A stretch of 64,000 bases of DNA from Rossellomorea vietnamensis (lineage in GTDB: Bacteria; Bacillota; Bacilli; Bacillales; Bacillaceae_B). Of the stretch, positions 35,446 through 45,040 are shown piece after piece (the first letter of the stretch is position 1; each line of letters starts with the position of its first letter). The notes under the pieces were generated by a model. The model was not told the DNA's origin. It was given only the letters and a program-made list of their open reading frames with translations, and ran no database searches. Location: positions 62,001 through 126,000 of the forward strand of contig NZ_LIXZ01000001.1 of NCBI RefSeq assembly GCF_001305855.1. Direction: 5' to 3'. The translations under genes were made by a program, and so were the position numbers.

Positions 35446-36321
35446 TTATACCTTGAGCTCTGAAAATATGTCTTCTATTGTCAGGACCATTTTGGCTCCT
35501 TCTTGTATAAGGGAGTTTGTTCCTTCTGCCAACGGATCGTGTATGGACCCTGGCAAGCAAAGGACTTCTCTCCCTTCGTTCAATGCATAATCAGCCGTGA
35601 TAAATGTACCGCTCTTTTTTCTGGCTTCGGTGACAAGTACCGCATCACTGATACCGCTGATGATTCGATTTCTAAATGGAAAATGCCATTTTTCCGGCTT
35701 GATATAAGGGGGATATTCCGAAAGGAGAAGATGGTGAGCCATCATATGGTTGGCCAAATCGACATTTTGTTTAGGATAAATATGCTGGAATCCTCCCCCC
35801 AGCACACCTATCGTTTTGCCTCCAGATCTTATCGCTTCTTTATGTGCGATCGTATCTGCCCCTTTTGCGAGTCCACTTACGATCACGATTTCATGTTTGA
35901 CCAGCTCTGGAATCATCGTGTGAAGAACTTTCTCTGTGTATGAGGTGGCATCTCTTGAACCTATCACAGCTAATTTTGGAGAGGCTTGGAGCAGTTTTTT
36001 GTCCCCTTTTAAAAAGAGGAGAAATGGGGGATCATATACATTTTTCAACAAGAGGGGATAATCATCATCAAAAAGGGTGATCCACTCTATGTTGTTCTCG
36101 GCATAGAGCTGCATATAGCGTTTTGAAGAAAAGGAATGGAGGTCTTTATAGAAGGTTTCTATATTCGTAGAAGTGGAACGGGTTATCTGTTGGAGCTTTG
36201 ATATAGGAAGTTCAAGGACAGAGTGAAGATCCCGATACGTTTCAAACAATCGTTTTATTCCTTTCAAACCAATTCCCCGGCAGTGATGAATGTGAAAGAC
36301 AAGGTTACGATTTCCTTTCAT
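35446..36321 (-). CDS. dprA: DNA processing protein DprA (Smf)
   Basis: DprA loads RecA on incoming single-stranded DNA during transformation. The 291-residue protein has a SAM-like N-terminal helical domain and the DprA Rossmann fold with LAVIGSRDATSYTEKV, IVSGLAKGADTIAHKEAI, TIGVLGGGF and FPFRNRIISGISDAVLVTEA. The start at ATG 36321 has TTAGGAGG six bases upstream. The window contains no other competence gene, so whether this species is naturally competent cannot be judged. Confidence 0.96.
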   Translation of the reverse strand: MKGNRNLVFHIHHCRGIGLKGIKRLFETYRDLHSVLELPISKLQQITRSTSTNIETFYKDLHSFSSKRYMQLYAENNIEWITLFDDDYPLLLKNVYDPPFLLFLKGDKKLLQASPKLAVIGSRDATSYTEKVLHTMIPELVKHEIVIVSGLAKGADTIAHKEAIRSGGKTIGVLGGGFQHIYPKQNVDLANHMMAHHLLLSEYPPYIKPEKWHFPFRNRIISGISDAVLVTEARKKSGTFITADYALNEGREVLCLPGSIHDPLAEGTNSLIQEGAKMVLTIEDIFSELKV

Positions 36322-36396
36322 TAAATGCCTCCTAACGATCAAGTTAAAATAGATAAAATTGAGACTGACAGCCAAGCCGTCAGTCTCAATACAAGA

Positions 36397-37299
36397 TTAA
36401 TGTGTTTTACATTTATCGAGGAGTCCCTCTTCTTTAAGCACCTTGATCAATGTTTCACCCATATCTGAAGGAGTTGGCGCAACTTGAATCCCACACTCGT
36501 TCATAACGCGGATTTTCTCATCTGCCGTCCCTTTACCACCTGAAATAATCGCACCGGCATGGCCCATACGTTTCCCTGGAGGTGCTGTACGTCCACCGAT
36601 GAAGCCCACTACAGGCTTCGTCATATTTGCCTTGATCCACTCAGCGGCCTCTTCTTCTGCAGTACCACCGATTTCACCGATCATGATCACAGCATACGTA
36701 TCTTCATCTTCGTTGAATGCTTTCAGTACGTCGATGAAATCTGTACCGTTTACAGGGTCTCCTCCGATACCGACTGCCGTCGACTGTCCGATTCCAGCTT
36801 GTGAAAGTTGATGTACGGCTTCATACGTCAATGTACCGGAACGGGAAACAACCCCAACATGACCTTTTGTATGGATGTAACCAGGCATGATCCCAATCTT
36901 ACATTCGTCAGGAGTGATGACTCCAGGACAGTTCGGTCCGACAAGGCGTGTTTTCTTGCCTTCCATGTAACGCTTAACCTTCACCATATCCAATACAGGG
37001 ATATGCTCTGTGATACAAATGGCCAGATCAAGCTCGGCATCGACCGCTTCCATGATTGCATCTGCTGCAAATGGAGCAGGAACATAAATGACTGATGCAT
37101 TTACGCCAGTTGCTTTCTTTGCTTCTTCCACAGTATTGAAAACTGGTACGCCTTCAACCTCTGTTCCGCCTTTTCCAGGTGTAACACCCGCCACGATCTG
37201 TGTACCGTATTCAAGCATTTGCTTCGTATGGAAAAGAGCTGTTGATCCTGTAATTCCTTGTACAACAACCTTGGTATCTTTATTAATAAATACGCTCAT
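36397..37299 (-). CDS. sucD: succinyl-CoA ligase, alpha subunit
   Basis: SucD with SucC interconverts succinyl-CoA and succinate, making a nucleoside triphosphate in the TCA cycle. The 300-residue protein has the CoA-binding Rossmann domain ([18 protein letters not shown]). The phospho-His loop is [27 protein letters not shown] and [15 protein letters not shown] are ligase-domain signatures. It begins 16 bases after sucC. Confidence 0.98.
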   Translation of the reverse strand: MSVFINKDTKVVVQGITGSTALFHTKQMLEYGTQIVAGVTPGKGGTEVEGVPVFNTVEEAKKATGVNASVIYVPAPFAADAIMEAVDAELDLAICITEHIPVLDMVKVKRYMEGKKTRLVGPNCPGVITPDECKIGIMPGYIHTKGHVGVVSRSGTLTYEAVHQLSQAGIGQSTAVGIGGDPVNGTDFIDVLKAFNEDEDTYAVIMIGEIGGTAEEEAAEWIKANMTKPVVGFIGGRTAPPGKRMGHAGAIISGGKGTADEKIRVMNECGIQVAPTPSDMGETLIKVLKEEGLLDKCKTH

Positions 37300-37315
37300 T
37301 AGTCCCCCGCCTTTC

Positions 37316-38476
37316 TCAGCCTACTTGCTCAACGATTTTTTGTGCGCCGTCTGCCATGGATTCAGCTGCAATGATATTCAAGCCTGATTGATTCAGGATT
37401 TCTTTACCTAAGTCTACATTCGTACCTTCAAGACGTACGACAAGAGGTACTTGAAGACCGATTTGCTTAGCTGCTTCTACAACACCCGTTGCGATGACAT
37501 CACATTTCATGATTCCACCGAAGATATTCACGAAAATACCTTTGACGTTTTCATCAGAAAGGATGATTTTGAATGCTTCTGTTACCTTTTCAGCTGTGGC
37601 ACCGCCCCCAACATCAAGGAAGTTAGCGGGATCTCCGCCGTAATGCTTCACGATATCCATCGTGGCCATGGCAAGACCAGCGCCATTTACCATACAGCCG
37701 ATATTCCCATCAAGGGAAATATAGCTCAGGTCATATTTTGAAGCTTCGATTTCTTTCGCATCCTCTTCTTCAAGATCGCGTAATTCGATGACATCCTTCT
37801 GACGGTATAATGCATTTGAATCGAAGTTGAACTTCGCATCAAGTGCCATGACGTCCCCATCACCAGTCACCACTAACGGGTTGATTTCAACAATTGACGC
37901 ATCCTTTTGGATGTACACATTGTAAAGACCCATCATGAACTTAGCTGCTTTCCCGACAAGCTTTTGAGGGATATTGATATTGAATGCAATACGTCTCGCC
38001 TGGAAACCTGTTAATCCCACAACTGGATCGATATACTCTTTAAAGATTTTTTCAGGTGTTTGTTCTGCTACTTCTTCGATTTCCGTTCCGCCTTCTTCAG
38101 ATGCCATCAGGACAACTTGGGAAGTTGCACGGTCGAGTACAAGACCTACATAATACTCTTTCTTGATATCACAGCCTTCTTCGATAAGTAAGCGCTTTAC
38201 TTCCTTACCTTCAGGACCCGTTTGGTGAGTAACTAAAGTTTTTCCGATTAATTCCTCTGCATATGTACGCACTTCGTCAAGGCTCTTGGCAATTTTGACT
38301 CCGCCTGCCTTGCCCCGTCCACCTGCGTGGATTTGCGCCTTTACAACATATACGCTAGAATCTAACGTCTTCGCCGCTTCTACTGCCTCTTCAGCTGTAA
38401 AAGCCACTTTACCATTTGGTACGGATACCCCGTAATTTCTGAGGATTTCTTTACCTTGATATTCATGGATATTCAT
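37316..38476 (-). CDS. sucC: succinyl-CoA ligase, beta subunit
   Basis: The beta subunit binds ATP/GDP and succinate. The 386-residue protein starts [12 protein letters not shown] with an ATP-grasp domain ([53 protein letters not shown]). It ends with the ligase domain containing [13 protein letters not shown] and [16 protein letters not shown] 38476 follows GGAGG at six bases; earlier in-frame codons would add unconserved sequence. A sigma-A promoter lies about 38 bases upstream. Confidence 0.97.
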   Translation of the reverse strand: MNIHEYQGKEILRNYGVSVPNGKVAFTAEEAVEAAKTLDSSVYVVKAQIHAGGRGKAGGVKIAKSLDEVRTYAEELIGKTLVTHQTGPEGKEVKRLLIEEGCDIKKEYYVGLVLDRATSQVVLMASEEGGTEIEEVAEQTPEKIFKEYIDPVVGLTGFQARRIAFNINIPQKLVGKAAKFMMGLYNVYIQKDASIVEINPLVVTGDGDVMALDAKFNFDSNALYRQKDVIELRDLEEEDAKEIEASKYDLSYISLDGNIGCMVNGAGLAMATMDIVKHYGGDPANFLDVGGGATAEKVTEAFKIILSDENVKGIFVNIFGGIMKCDVIATGVVEAAKQIGLQVPLVVRLEGTNVDLGKEILNQSGLNIIAAESMADGAQKIVEQVG

Positions 38477-38521
38477 TTTCCATCCTCCTATCAAACTCTT
38501 CAAAAAATAGACTGCGCTTTC

Positions 38522-38550
38522 ATTGTATAAAATGACAGTATATATGTCTA
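38522..38550 (-). promoter_or_regulatory. sigma-A promoter of sucC-sucD
   Basis: On the minus strand TAGACA (38545-38550) and TACAAT (38522-38527) are separated by 17 bases. Transcription would start near 38515. The hexamers and spacing are identical to those of the proximal fla/che promoter. Confidence 0.68.
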
Positions 38551-38722
38551 CCATTATGCTAAAAATATTATATTAATTTAAAAATTCTGAACATATTTAG
38601 ATAGAATTTATACATATCACGCCAATTTAACTGGGAGAAACGCATGTAAATTATTATACTCAAAAAATATATTTTACCTAACCAATCTAGCTTTCTTCAT
38701 CTTCAGCGTGAGTTCCATTTGT

Positions 38723-39004
38723 TTATTCTTTCCTGGATATGTCCTTGTCCAAACGGTAGATAAAAGCAAATACTTCTGCTACGGCCCCGTATAATTCCTC
38801 CGGGATGGATTCACCGATATCCAGGTTGCCGAGCAGGGATAACAGGCTCTTATCCTCTTGAACAGGCACTCCATGCTCCATCGCTTTTGACAGGATGTTT
38901 TCAGCGATCATCCCTTTTCCTTTTGCCACCACTTTTGGCGCTGATGCTTCTTGCTGATTATAACCTAGAGCAATCGCTTCTTTCCTCTCGTACCGGCTTT
39001 TCAT
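38723..39004 (-). CDS. ylqH: YlqH, free-standing FlhB C-terminal domain homologue
   Basis: This 93-residue protein aligns by eye with the part of FlhB that follows the NPTH cleavage motif. Shared landmarks are AIALGY (FlhB AIALKY), APKVVAKG (APYVVAKG), IGESIPEELYGAVAE (IGDSVPEEFFKAVAE) and AFIYRL (AYVYRI). NPTH itself and all membrane helices are absent, so it resembles the mature FlhB tail fragment on its own. It overlaps ylqG by four bases (ATGA). Its function is not established. The pairing with a FliK-like protein suggests a role at the export switch or in a parallel process. Confidence 0.88.
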   Translation of the reverse strand: MKSRYERKEAIALGYNQQEASAPKVVAKGKGMIAENILSKAMEHGVPVQEDKSLLSLLGNLDIGESIPEELYGAVAEVFAFIYRLDKDISRKE

Positions 39005-40761
39005 ATTTTTACATCAACTCCGGAAAATGTTCGATTGGACACGTCCCCTAAGAACTTTTCTGAAAGGTTTTCGTGTTTATCGGGTTTCTTCACCTTTACG
39101 GCGGATAACTGATAGTCCAAGTTCTCGAGTCCTTTTTTCAGATCAGGAATAAGCGGTTGGGACAAAGCTTCTACTGCCGGATGGTCATTCCAAATGGTCA
39201 GGGAAATGACACGGTGTTGAACCTGCATATCGATCAACGTCTCATCCAATTCCTTCATGTTCAAATAAAATAATACTCGGCAATAGTCACCATCTATAAC
39301 TCCCTTTTCTTTCTCTTTTCCTGTCCATTGTATGGTGATATCCGTATTTCGTCCAAACAGATACATTGGAAACTGTTGAACGATTGTAAGGAGAGGGGAT
39401 GGATCCTGAGAGTGAAGAACTTGATGGTTCATTTTCAGAACAATGTCATCGGCTAATTGGCGAATATCGGATGCCGGGTGATGCTGGCTTAATCCGATAA
39501 GATGCTCCTTCAATGTCTGGCCTTGGGTCTCATATCCTTTGTGGAGGTGAGCTTCATAGGTGATTCCAAAGTCACCGATCACCCTTTTTAATACTTTGGC
39601 CAATTCATCTCCCTTGAGTTGTTCCGTCAGGTCCAATACCGTTTGGTGGTGAAGCATTTGAAAGATTTTCTCCTGATTCGATGCAGGAACACCTTTCCCC
39701 CACATCTGTTCAAGCCTGGTAAAGTTCATTTCCACAAGCTTTTCCTTCCCCGCTAATCCGACCAGCTGTTTTGCCGCTGCTTCTGGTGTTTCTTCTTCCC
39801 TTCCCTGCAGGTGGGTCCCTGTGCCGGATAGGGTGTCCATCCATTTATTGATAAGGGAGAAAGTTGACTTAGTCGATTCTTGACCGGATTCATTCGCACT
39901 TGAAACCGGGTTCTGACCGCTTCTAATCCCTTCAGTCGCTGCCATAGTTAGAACCTTCCCCTCCCGATCTGAAGTCACCCTTTCCAGGATCATACCCGCT
40001 AATCCTTCCTTCCATTGATGCATTACCGTCTCGTTCGAAATGAATCCAAGGGACTTTAATACATCAAAATGCCCCAAACGGTTTGCATAGGTTTGGGAAG
40101 AATCCGCTAAACCCGTCAAGGCTTTGATGACAAGATTTTCAGATATATTCCTCCTTAAGGGTTCCTGCAGTTTTCGGATCAATTGGAGCGTGCTTACTTC
40201 TCCCATTTCATTTAACTTCAAAGAAAGAGTATCCAGCATGGAAATGAAATCACCTTTTTCTCCGGCTTTCATCGAAAGGAATATCCTGTCTGTAAATGGC
40301 ATGTTCCTTCTGGCCATTTCCATGATGATCTTTAATTTAACAGCTGCATCTTTCCCTGTAACATGCTTCCCTGCAAACTCCAGCATGTCTTTATGAATGG
40401 GTACCTTATTCTTCACAAGGTCCGTAACCAAATTAGTCATTTCTTTATCATCGGTCGAAATGGAGAGATGATGTAAGAGCTTAGAAGCCATACTCTCACC
40501 ATCTTCTTGGAGAGACGGGATCAACCGGAGGCTCAATCCTGTCTTTGTCTGCTTCACTTCCACCCATTGACGCTCTCCTGCATTCAAAGGAGTTTCGAGC
40601 TTTGCCAAGAACCGTTGACCGTTTGCAGATACTTCTGCCAGATCATCACCCAACAACTTATGTACCTTTATATAGATAACCTTTCCACCCTGGACCGAAA
40701 ATGGTTGTCCGCCCTGAGTGGACAGTGCCTGATTCCTTGCAGTACCGTGAATGTGGGTCAT
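39001..40761 (-). CDS. ylqG: YlqG, large protein with a FliK-like C-terminal region
   Basis: The 586-residue protein has a beta-rich N-terminal part (GKVIYIKVHKLLGDDLAEV), a long helical middle and a C-terminal part at about residues 470-570. That part reads TDITIQWTGKEKEKG, DYCRVLFYLNMKELDETLI, MQVQHRVISLTIWND and LKKGLENLDYQLSAVKVKK. The C-terminal pattern resembles the Flg_hook domain of FliK, though this is a by-eye assignment. No signal peptide or membrane helix is seen. It is translationally coupled to ylqH and lies between rnhB and sucC, as in B. subtilis, where it is uncharacterised. Confidence 0.82.
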   Translation of the reverse strand: MTHIHGTARNQALSTQGGQPFSVQGGKVIYIKVHKLLGDDLAEVSANGQRFLAKLETPLNAGERQWVEVKQTKTGLSLRLIPSLQEDGESMASKLLHHLSISTDDKEMTNLVTDLVKNKVPIHKDMLEFAGKHVTGKDAAVKLKIIMEMARRNMPFTDRIFLSMKAGEKGDFISMLDTLSLKLNEMGEVSTLQLIRKLQEPLRRNISENLVIKALTGLADSSQTYANRLGHFDVLKSLGFISNETVMHQWKEGLAGMILERVTSDREGKVLTMAATEGIRSGQNPVSSANESGQESTKSTFSLINKWMDTLSGTGTHLQGREEETPEAAAKQLVGLAGKEKLVEMNFTRLEQMWGKGVPASNQEKIFQMLHHQTVLDLTEQLKGDELAKVLKRVIGDFGITYEAHLHKGYETQGQTLKEHLIGLSQHHPASDIRQLADDIVLKMNHQVLHSQDPSPLLTIVQQFPMYLFGRNTDITIQWTGKEKEKGVIDGDYCRVLFYLNMKELDETLIDMQVQHRVISLTIWNDHPAVEALSQPLIPDLKKGLENLDYQLSAVKVKKPDKHENLSEKFLGDVSNRTFSGVDVKI

Positions 40762-40810
40762 CTCTCTCCCCCTCCTATGTTATTCATCCTACAATTTATG
40801 CTGAAAATGC

Positions 40811-41593
40811 TTATCCATTTGTATGCAGAAGCTCTTTTACCGGTGCGAAGCTTTTCCGGTGAAGAGGGGTTACTCCTAATTGCTCAAGTCCATTTAAGTG
40901 GTCTTTTGTTCCATATCCTGCATTTTTCTCGAAAGCATAGCCGGGATATTTTTCAGCGTATTCCTTCATCATCCTGTCTCTTGTAACCTTTGCGATAATA
41001 GAAGCTGCAGCAATGGATATGCTTTTCGAATCTCCTTTGATGATTGACTGACTCGGATATGGGGATTGAAGTTTCATTGCATCGATCAATAAGTAATCCG
41101 GCTGCACAGGCAGATGGATAATTGCGTCATTCATCGCTTTTTTCGTCGCTTGATAAATATTGATGGAATCGATCTCTTCCGCGTGGACCATTCCAATTCC
41201 AATTGAAATCGCATGATTTTGGATATATTCATAATATTCTTCTCTTTTTCCTTCTGAAAGTTTCTTGCTGTCATTCAATCCTGCTAAATAGAAGTCATGG
41301 GGAAGGATGACGGCTGCCGTTACGACCGGTCCGGCAAGTGGCCCTCTTCCCACCTCGTCTATCCCGGCAATACGGGTAAATCCTTGAAGACGCAGCTCCT
41401 GCTCATATCTGGTGAGGTTTTGAAACTCCTTTTTCTCCTCAGCCTGCTTCTTTCGGTCCCTTTCAAGCTGAAGCAGAAGTTTCTGAACGCCTTTTCTCTC
41501 ATCCTGTTTCAATTCTTCCAAAATCGGATCAGACTCTGTCAGTGTCCCGATCAATTGTTTAATCTCACTGATCGTTCTATGTACTTTCGTCAC
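40811..41593 (-). CDS. rnhB: ribonuclease HII
   Basis: RNase HII cuts RNA in RNA-DNA hybrids and at single ribonucleotides. The 260-residue protein has an N-terminal helical extension typical of Bacillus RnhB. The core follows with acidic catalytic residues in [16 protein letters not shown] and YLLIDAMKL, and in [12 protein letters not shown]. The GYGTKDHL motif and a C-terminal LHRKSFAPV complete it. GTG 41593 is chosen because GAGGAGG lies seven bases upstream. Confidence 0.95.
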   Translation of the reverse strand: MTKVHRTISEIKQLIGTLTESDPILEELKQDERKGVQKLLLQLERDRKKQAEEKKEFQNLTRYEQELRLQGFTRIAGIDEVGRGPLAGPVVTAAVILPHDFYLAGLNDSKKLSEGKREEYYEYIQNHAISIGIGMVHAEEIDSINIYQATKKAMNDAIIHLPVQPDYLLIDAMKLQSPYPSQSIIKGDSKSISIAAASIIAKVTRDRMMKEYAEKYPGYAFEKNAGYGTKDHLNGLEQLGVTPLHRKSFAPVKELLHTNG

Positions 41594-41638
41594 GTCAGTT
41601 CCTCCTCGTATATATCGGATATCCCGCACAAAAATAAA

Positions 41639-41680
41639 GAGGCTGTGTCAAAGAGATTCATTCCCTTAATACAGCCTCTG
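41639..41680 (-). terminator. terminator-like hairpin between rbgA and rnhB
   Basis: A 9-bp perfect stem AGAGGCTGT/ACAGCCTCT (41639-41647 and 41672-41680) has a 24-base loop and is followed on the minus strand by TTTATTTTTG. It starts four bases past the rbgA stop. Confidence 0.7.
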
Positions 41681-41683
41681 CCG

Positions 41684-42550
41684 TTATTCGCTATCTTTTT
41701 CAGCTTCACCAATAAAATCAAATGTCATAGGTCCTAACTGAACGTTCCGTATATCCCTCACGATAATTTCAGATGTCTTATCATAATTGACCTCTCCACC
41801 CGCCATCAGACAGCCTCTTCTAGCCCCGATTACATCAAAGCTATCCACTACCTCTTCGGATATCCCTTCGAGGCCGTAACGCTCTTCTAATCGCTCTGGA
41901 TAATGCTCTGCAAGAAAACGCAGACCATAAACGGCAATATCCTGCAAATTCAGGATGGTATCCTTGATTGCTCCCGTTAATGCCAGTTTATAACCTACCT
42001 TGGGATCTTCGAACTTCGGCCATAAAATGCCGGGGGTATCGAGTAACTCAAGCTCTTTTCCGACTTTGATCCATTGCTGGGCCTTCGTCACACCAGGTGT
42101 ATTTCCTGTTTTGGCGATATTCTTCTTCGCCAGCCTGTTGATCAGGGTGGATTTACCTACGTTTGGAATCCCTACAATCATCGCCCTGATGGCCCGGGGT
42201 CTCATTCCCCTCGACTTCATCCGGTCGAATTTATCTTTCAGGATTTCCTTAGCGGCCTGCACGATGACTTGAAGACCTTTGCCGGCCTGTGCATTTACCG
42301 CAAGGGCCGTAATTCCCTGCTCTTTGAAGTAGGCGATCCACTGATTGGTTCTGTTTGTGTCTGCCATGTCTGCTTTATTTAATAAAACGAGCCGTGGCTT
42401 TTGACCGATGATCTCCTCAATCATCGGATTTCTGGATGATAACGGGATTCTTGCATCTACTAATTCAATCACTATGTCTACAAGTTTTAATTTCTCAGTA
42501 ACTTGTCTACGAGCTTTAGCCATATGCCCCGGAAACCATTGTATCGTCAT
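41684..42550 (-). CDS. rbgA: ribosome biogenesis GTPase RbgA (YlqF)
   Basis: RbgA is a circularly permuted GTPase needed for a late step of 50S subunit assembly. In the 288-residue protein the G4 motif LLNKADM comes before G1 ([14 protein letters not shown]) and G3 ([10 protein letters not shown]), as expected for the permuted YlqF class. The C-terminal domain has [24 protein letters not shown] 42550 follows GGAGGTGGTCAT. It lies next to lepB and rplS, in line with ribosome maturation. Confidence 0.97.
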   Translation of the reverse strand: MTIQWFPGHMAKARRQVTEKLKLVDIVIELVDARIPLSSRNPMIEEIIGQKPRLVLLNKADMADTNRTNQWIAYFKEQGITALAVNAQAGKGLQVIVQAAKEILKDKFDRMKSRGMRPRAIRAMIVGIPNVGKSTLINRLAKKNIAKTGNTPGVTKAQQWIKVGKELELLDTPGILWPKFEDPKVGYKLALTGAIKDTILNLQDIAVYGLRFLAEHYPERLEERYGLEGISEEVVDSFDVIGARRGCLMAGGEVNYDKTSEIIVRDIRNVQLGPMTFDFIGEAEKDSE

Positions 42551-42577
42551 ATGACCACCTCCAAACACTTTTTTCTA

Positions 42578-43132
42578 TTATTTCACTAAACCGAAATCTT
42601 TAACAGGCCAATAGATCACTTTCGTGTCCCCGATTACTTCATCGGTCGAGACCGTCCCGATATGACGGCTGTCTTTACTGAATCGACGGTTATCCCCCAT
42701 AACGAAAATCTCTCCATCCGGTACTGTTTCTTCACCGGTTATATCCTTTAATGAAAAATCTTCGGTCAAGACACCGCCGTTCAATTGATCTTTGTATTCC
42801 ATGAGATATGGTTCAGTATAGGCTTTTCCATTTATATATAATGTATCATTTTTATACTCTACCTTATCCCCCGGCAGGCCGATGACCCGTTTGATATAAT
42901 CCTTTTGCTCGGGAGCATGGAAAACGACGATATCGAACCGCTCAGGCTCTCCCAGTTTACTTACAATCATTCGGTCACCATTATGTAAAGTAGGCATCAT
43001 TGATAATCCGTCAACTACGATGGGGGCAAATAAAAAGAATCTGATAATAGCTGCTAACCCGACTGCAATTAACAGGGCCTTCATCCATTCCCACCACTCG
43101 TTTTTTTCTTTAACCACATCTCCACCACCCAT
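42578..43132 (-). CDS. lepB: type I signal peptidase
   Basis: This membrane enzyme removes signal peptides from exported proteins. The 184-residue protein has an N-terminal membrane anchor (about residues 17-37). Catalytic Ser44 lies in VDGLSMMPTLHNGDR, Lys81 in DYIKRVIGLPGDKVE, and the family signature GDNRRFSKDSRHIG follows. It is of the short Gram-positive SipS type. The ATG at 43132 lacks a good ribosome site, and a GTG at 43117 behind GGTGGAGAT is an alternative start. As far as I recall, B. subtilis has no signal peptidase gene between rplS and rbgA. Confidence 0.93.
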   Translation of the reverse strand: MGGGDVVKEKNEWWEWMKALLIAVGLAAIIRFFLFAPIVVDGLSMMPTLHNGDRMIVSKLGEPERFDIVVFHAPEQKDYIKRVIGLPGDKVEYKNDTLYINGKAYTEPYLMEYKDQLNGGVLTEDFSLKDITGEETVPDGEIFVMGDNRRFSKDSRHIGTVSTDEVIGDTKVIYWPVKDFGLVK

Positions 43133-43152
43133 GACTTTTTCTATCTTTATCT

Positions 43153-43181
43153 ATTCTACTAGAAATTCTTCTAATTCTCAT
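43153..43181 (-). promoter_or_regulatory. possible sigma-A promoter of lepB-rbgA
   Basis: On the minus strand ATGAGA (43176-43181) and TAGAAT (43153-43158) are spaced by 17 bases. It follows the rplS terminator, so lepB needs its own promoter, but the -35 is only four of six. Confidence 0.4.
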
Positions 43182-43253
43182 TAAAAATTGGTGGTTTCCC
43201 GAAAATAGTCGATACCCGCTTCTACTCCCTTAAACGAAAGGTTTTAGAAAAAG

Positions 43254-43283
43254 GAAAAGGAGCTTGTCTCCAAGCTCCTTTTC
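43254..43283 (-). terminator. rho-independent terminator after rplS
   Basis: A 13-bp stem GAAAAGGAGCTTG/CAAGCTCCTTTTC with a four-base loop ends in TTTTCCTTTTTC on the minus strand. It begins nine bases past the rplS stop and isolates lepB-rbgA from upstream transcription. Confidence 0.88.
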
Positions 43284-43291
43284 TTACGTTC

Positions 43292-43636
43292 TTATCGAAT
43301 TTCTTTAATACGAGCCGCTTTACCACGTAGATTACGCAGGTAATAAAGTTTCGCACGACGGACTTTACCGCGACGAATAACTTCTAATTTAGCGATTTTA
43401 GGTGTGTGTACTGGGAAAGTACGCTCAACACCTACACCGTAAGAAATTTTACGAACAGTAAATGTTTCGCTGATACCGCCACCGCGGCGTTTGATTACTA
43501 CTCCTTCGTAAACCTGAATACGTTCACGAGTACCCTCAACGATGTTAACGTGTACACGTACTGTATCACCAGGACGGAAAGATGGTAGATCAGAGCGAAG
43601 CTGTTCTTTCGTAATATCTTCGATTAATTTGTGCAT
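43292..43636 (-). CDS. rplS: 50S ribosomal protein L19
   Basis: The 114-residue protein matches L19 over its full length, with [40 protein letters not shown] and [21 protein letters not shown]19 sits at the 30S-50S interface. ATG 43636 follows AAGGAG at nine bases; the TTG three codons earlier is disfavoured. A promoter and about 98 bases of leader RNA precede it. Confidence 0.98.
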   Translation of the reverse strand: MHKLIEDITKEQLRSDLPSFRPGDTVRVHVNIVEGTRERIQVYEGVVIKRRGGGISETFTVRKISYGVGVERTFPVHTPKIAKLEVIRRGKVRRAKLYYLRNLRGKAARIKEIR

Positions 43637-43734
43637 CTTTTTCAACTCCTTCCAACAGATGCTCTTACAAAAGCGATTGATTGCAGCGGAACATCGGGAT
43701 CCATGACTTCAGGAGCTAACTCCTTGAAACCACA
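43637..43734 (-). ncRNA. probable L19 leader RNA (autoregulatory)
   Basis: Between the predicted transcription start near 43734 and rplS there is a structured stretch with the short hairpin AAGGAG-ttag-CTCCT and a GC-rich middle (GGATCCCGATGTTCCGCTGC). Firmicutes are known to carry an L19 leader element at this position, and its length fits. I cannot test the covariance model here. Confidence 0.5.
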
Positions 43735-43740
43735 AAGAAT

Positions 43741-43769
43741 ATAATATCATACAGGCATGCAGGATGCAA
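43741..43769 (-). promoter_or_regulatory. candidate rplS promoter
   Basis: TATTAT (43741-43746) with TTGCAT 17 bases upstream (43764-43769, minus strand). The -10 is good but only the TTG of the -35 matches. It starts five bases past the trmD stop. Confidence 0.4.
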
Positions 43770-43773
43770 TAGC

Positions 43774-44511
43774 CTATTTAGAGTTTCTCCATTCTTCTAT
43801 CCACGCTTTTTGTCGATCTGTGAGTGGATAACTCTCTAATAGATCCGGTCTTCTCTCATAGGTCCTTCTCAGACTCTCTTTCTCTCTCCATTCATCAATC
43901 AGACGATGATTTCCTGAAATCAACTCTCCGGGCACCTTCATCCCTCTGAAATCCGCAGGACGGGTGTAATGCGGATGTTCTAAGAGACCTGAAGAGAACG
44001 AATCAAGTATGGGGGAATCCTCATTCCCCAGCACCCCGGGAAGCAGGCGGACAACACTATCGATGACCACCATCGCCCCGAGTTCACCACCGGTCAACAC
44101 ATAGTCACCAATGGAGATTTCGTCGGTTACCACGTGCTCTCTGATTCGTTCATCATAGCCTTCATAATGACCGCAAATAAACACGAGGTGATCTTCTTTC
44201 GAAAGCTCTTCAGCCTTTTTCTGAGTATATCGTTCTCCCTGTGGGCACATAAGGATGACCCGCGGCGTAGATTCTTCCTCTTTTCTCAAGGCATCGACTG
44301 CATCAAATATAGGCTGAGGCTTCAAAACCATTCCGGCCCCCCCGCCGTAAGGGTAATCATCTACCTGATTATGTTTGTTATCGGCGTACTCACGAAAGTT
44401 AATCACATTATACGCAACGGCCCTTTTCTCATTGGCCTTTTTCAAGATGGAATCACCGAAGATCCCTTCGAACATACCAGGGAATAAAGAAAGGACATCA
44501 ATTCTCATCAT
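43774..44511 (-). CDS. trmD: tRNA (guanine-N1-)-methyltransferase TrmD
   Basis: TrmD makes m1G37 in tRNAs, which prevents +1 frameshifting. The 245-residue protein has the SPOUT trefoil-knot signature [20 protein letters not shown] and [25 protein letters not shown] and [15 protein letters not shown] are also characteristic. ATGATG at its start overlaps the rimM stop, so the two genes are coupled. Confidence 0.98.
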   Translation of the reverse strand: MMRIDVLSLFPGMFEGIFGDSILKKANEKRAVAYNVINFREYADNKHNQVDDYPYGGGAGMVLKPQPIFDAVDALRKEEESTPRVILMCPQGERYTQKKAEELSKEDHLVFICGHYEGYDERIREHVVTDEISIGDYVLTGGELGAMVVIDSVVRLLPGVLGNEDSPILDSFSSGLLEHPHYTRPADFRGMKVPGELISGNHRLIDEWREKESLRRTYERRPDLLESYPLTDRQKAWIEEWRNSK

Positions 44512-45023
44512 GATAAGAGCCCTTCCATCGGCTCGATGGTAATAAGCTGCCCTTCAATATCGACAGTTTTCACGATATCCTCTATGTATGGGATGAGGTA
44601 CTCTTTCCCACGCTCACCCTTCACTACCCATACATCGTTCGCCCCCGGGCTTAAAATCTCTTTGACGGCTCCCAGCTCTTCCCCTGCGGTCGTCACTACC
44701 TTGCAGCCGACGATTTCATGAAGATAGTATTCCCCTTCGTCCAGTTCCTGCAGCTGGTCTTCCTGGACCTTCAGGATACCTTCTTTAAACTTCTCCACCT
44801 CATTGATATTTCCATATCCTTCAAACGTAAGCAAATCAAAATTTTTATGATTTCTGTGAGATGTGATCACGAGACCGAGGGGTTCTTGGCCATTCCGGAA
44901 CAAATAGAGAGTGTTCCCTTTCTGATAACGTTCTTCGGGGAAATCTGTCGTCGATACGACCTTCACTTCCCCCTTAACTCCATGAGTGTTGACAATCTTT
45001 CCTACATTAAACCACTTTTCCAT
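44508..45023 (-). CDS. rimM: 16S rRNA processing protein RimM
   Basis: RimM assists maturation of the 30S head and binds S19. The 171-residue protein has the N-terminal RimM barrel ([18 protein letters not shown]) and a C-terminal PRC barrel ([41 protein letters not shown]). ATG 45023 is preferred, with AAGAGGTG six bases upstream; the opening at 45107 adds 28 unconserved residues. Confidence 0.96.
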   Translation of the reverse strand: MEKWFNVGKIVNTHGVKGEVKVVSTTDFPEERYQKGNTLYLFRNGQEPLGLVITSHRNHKNFDLLTFEGYGNINEVEKFKEGILKVQEDQLQELDEGEYYLHEIVGCKVVTTAGEELGAVKEILSPGANDVWVVKGERGKEYLIPYIEDIVKTVDIEGQLITIEPMEGLLS

Positions 45024-45040
45024 CGCATTCACCTCTTGCA

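Noticed and set aside
38723..39004. ylqH as a fragment of a broken flhB copy
   Set aside because: It has its own start, ribosome context and a coding overlap with ylqG, lacks any upstream FlhB remnant, and the gene is present at the same place in B. subtilis.
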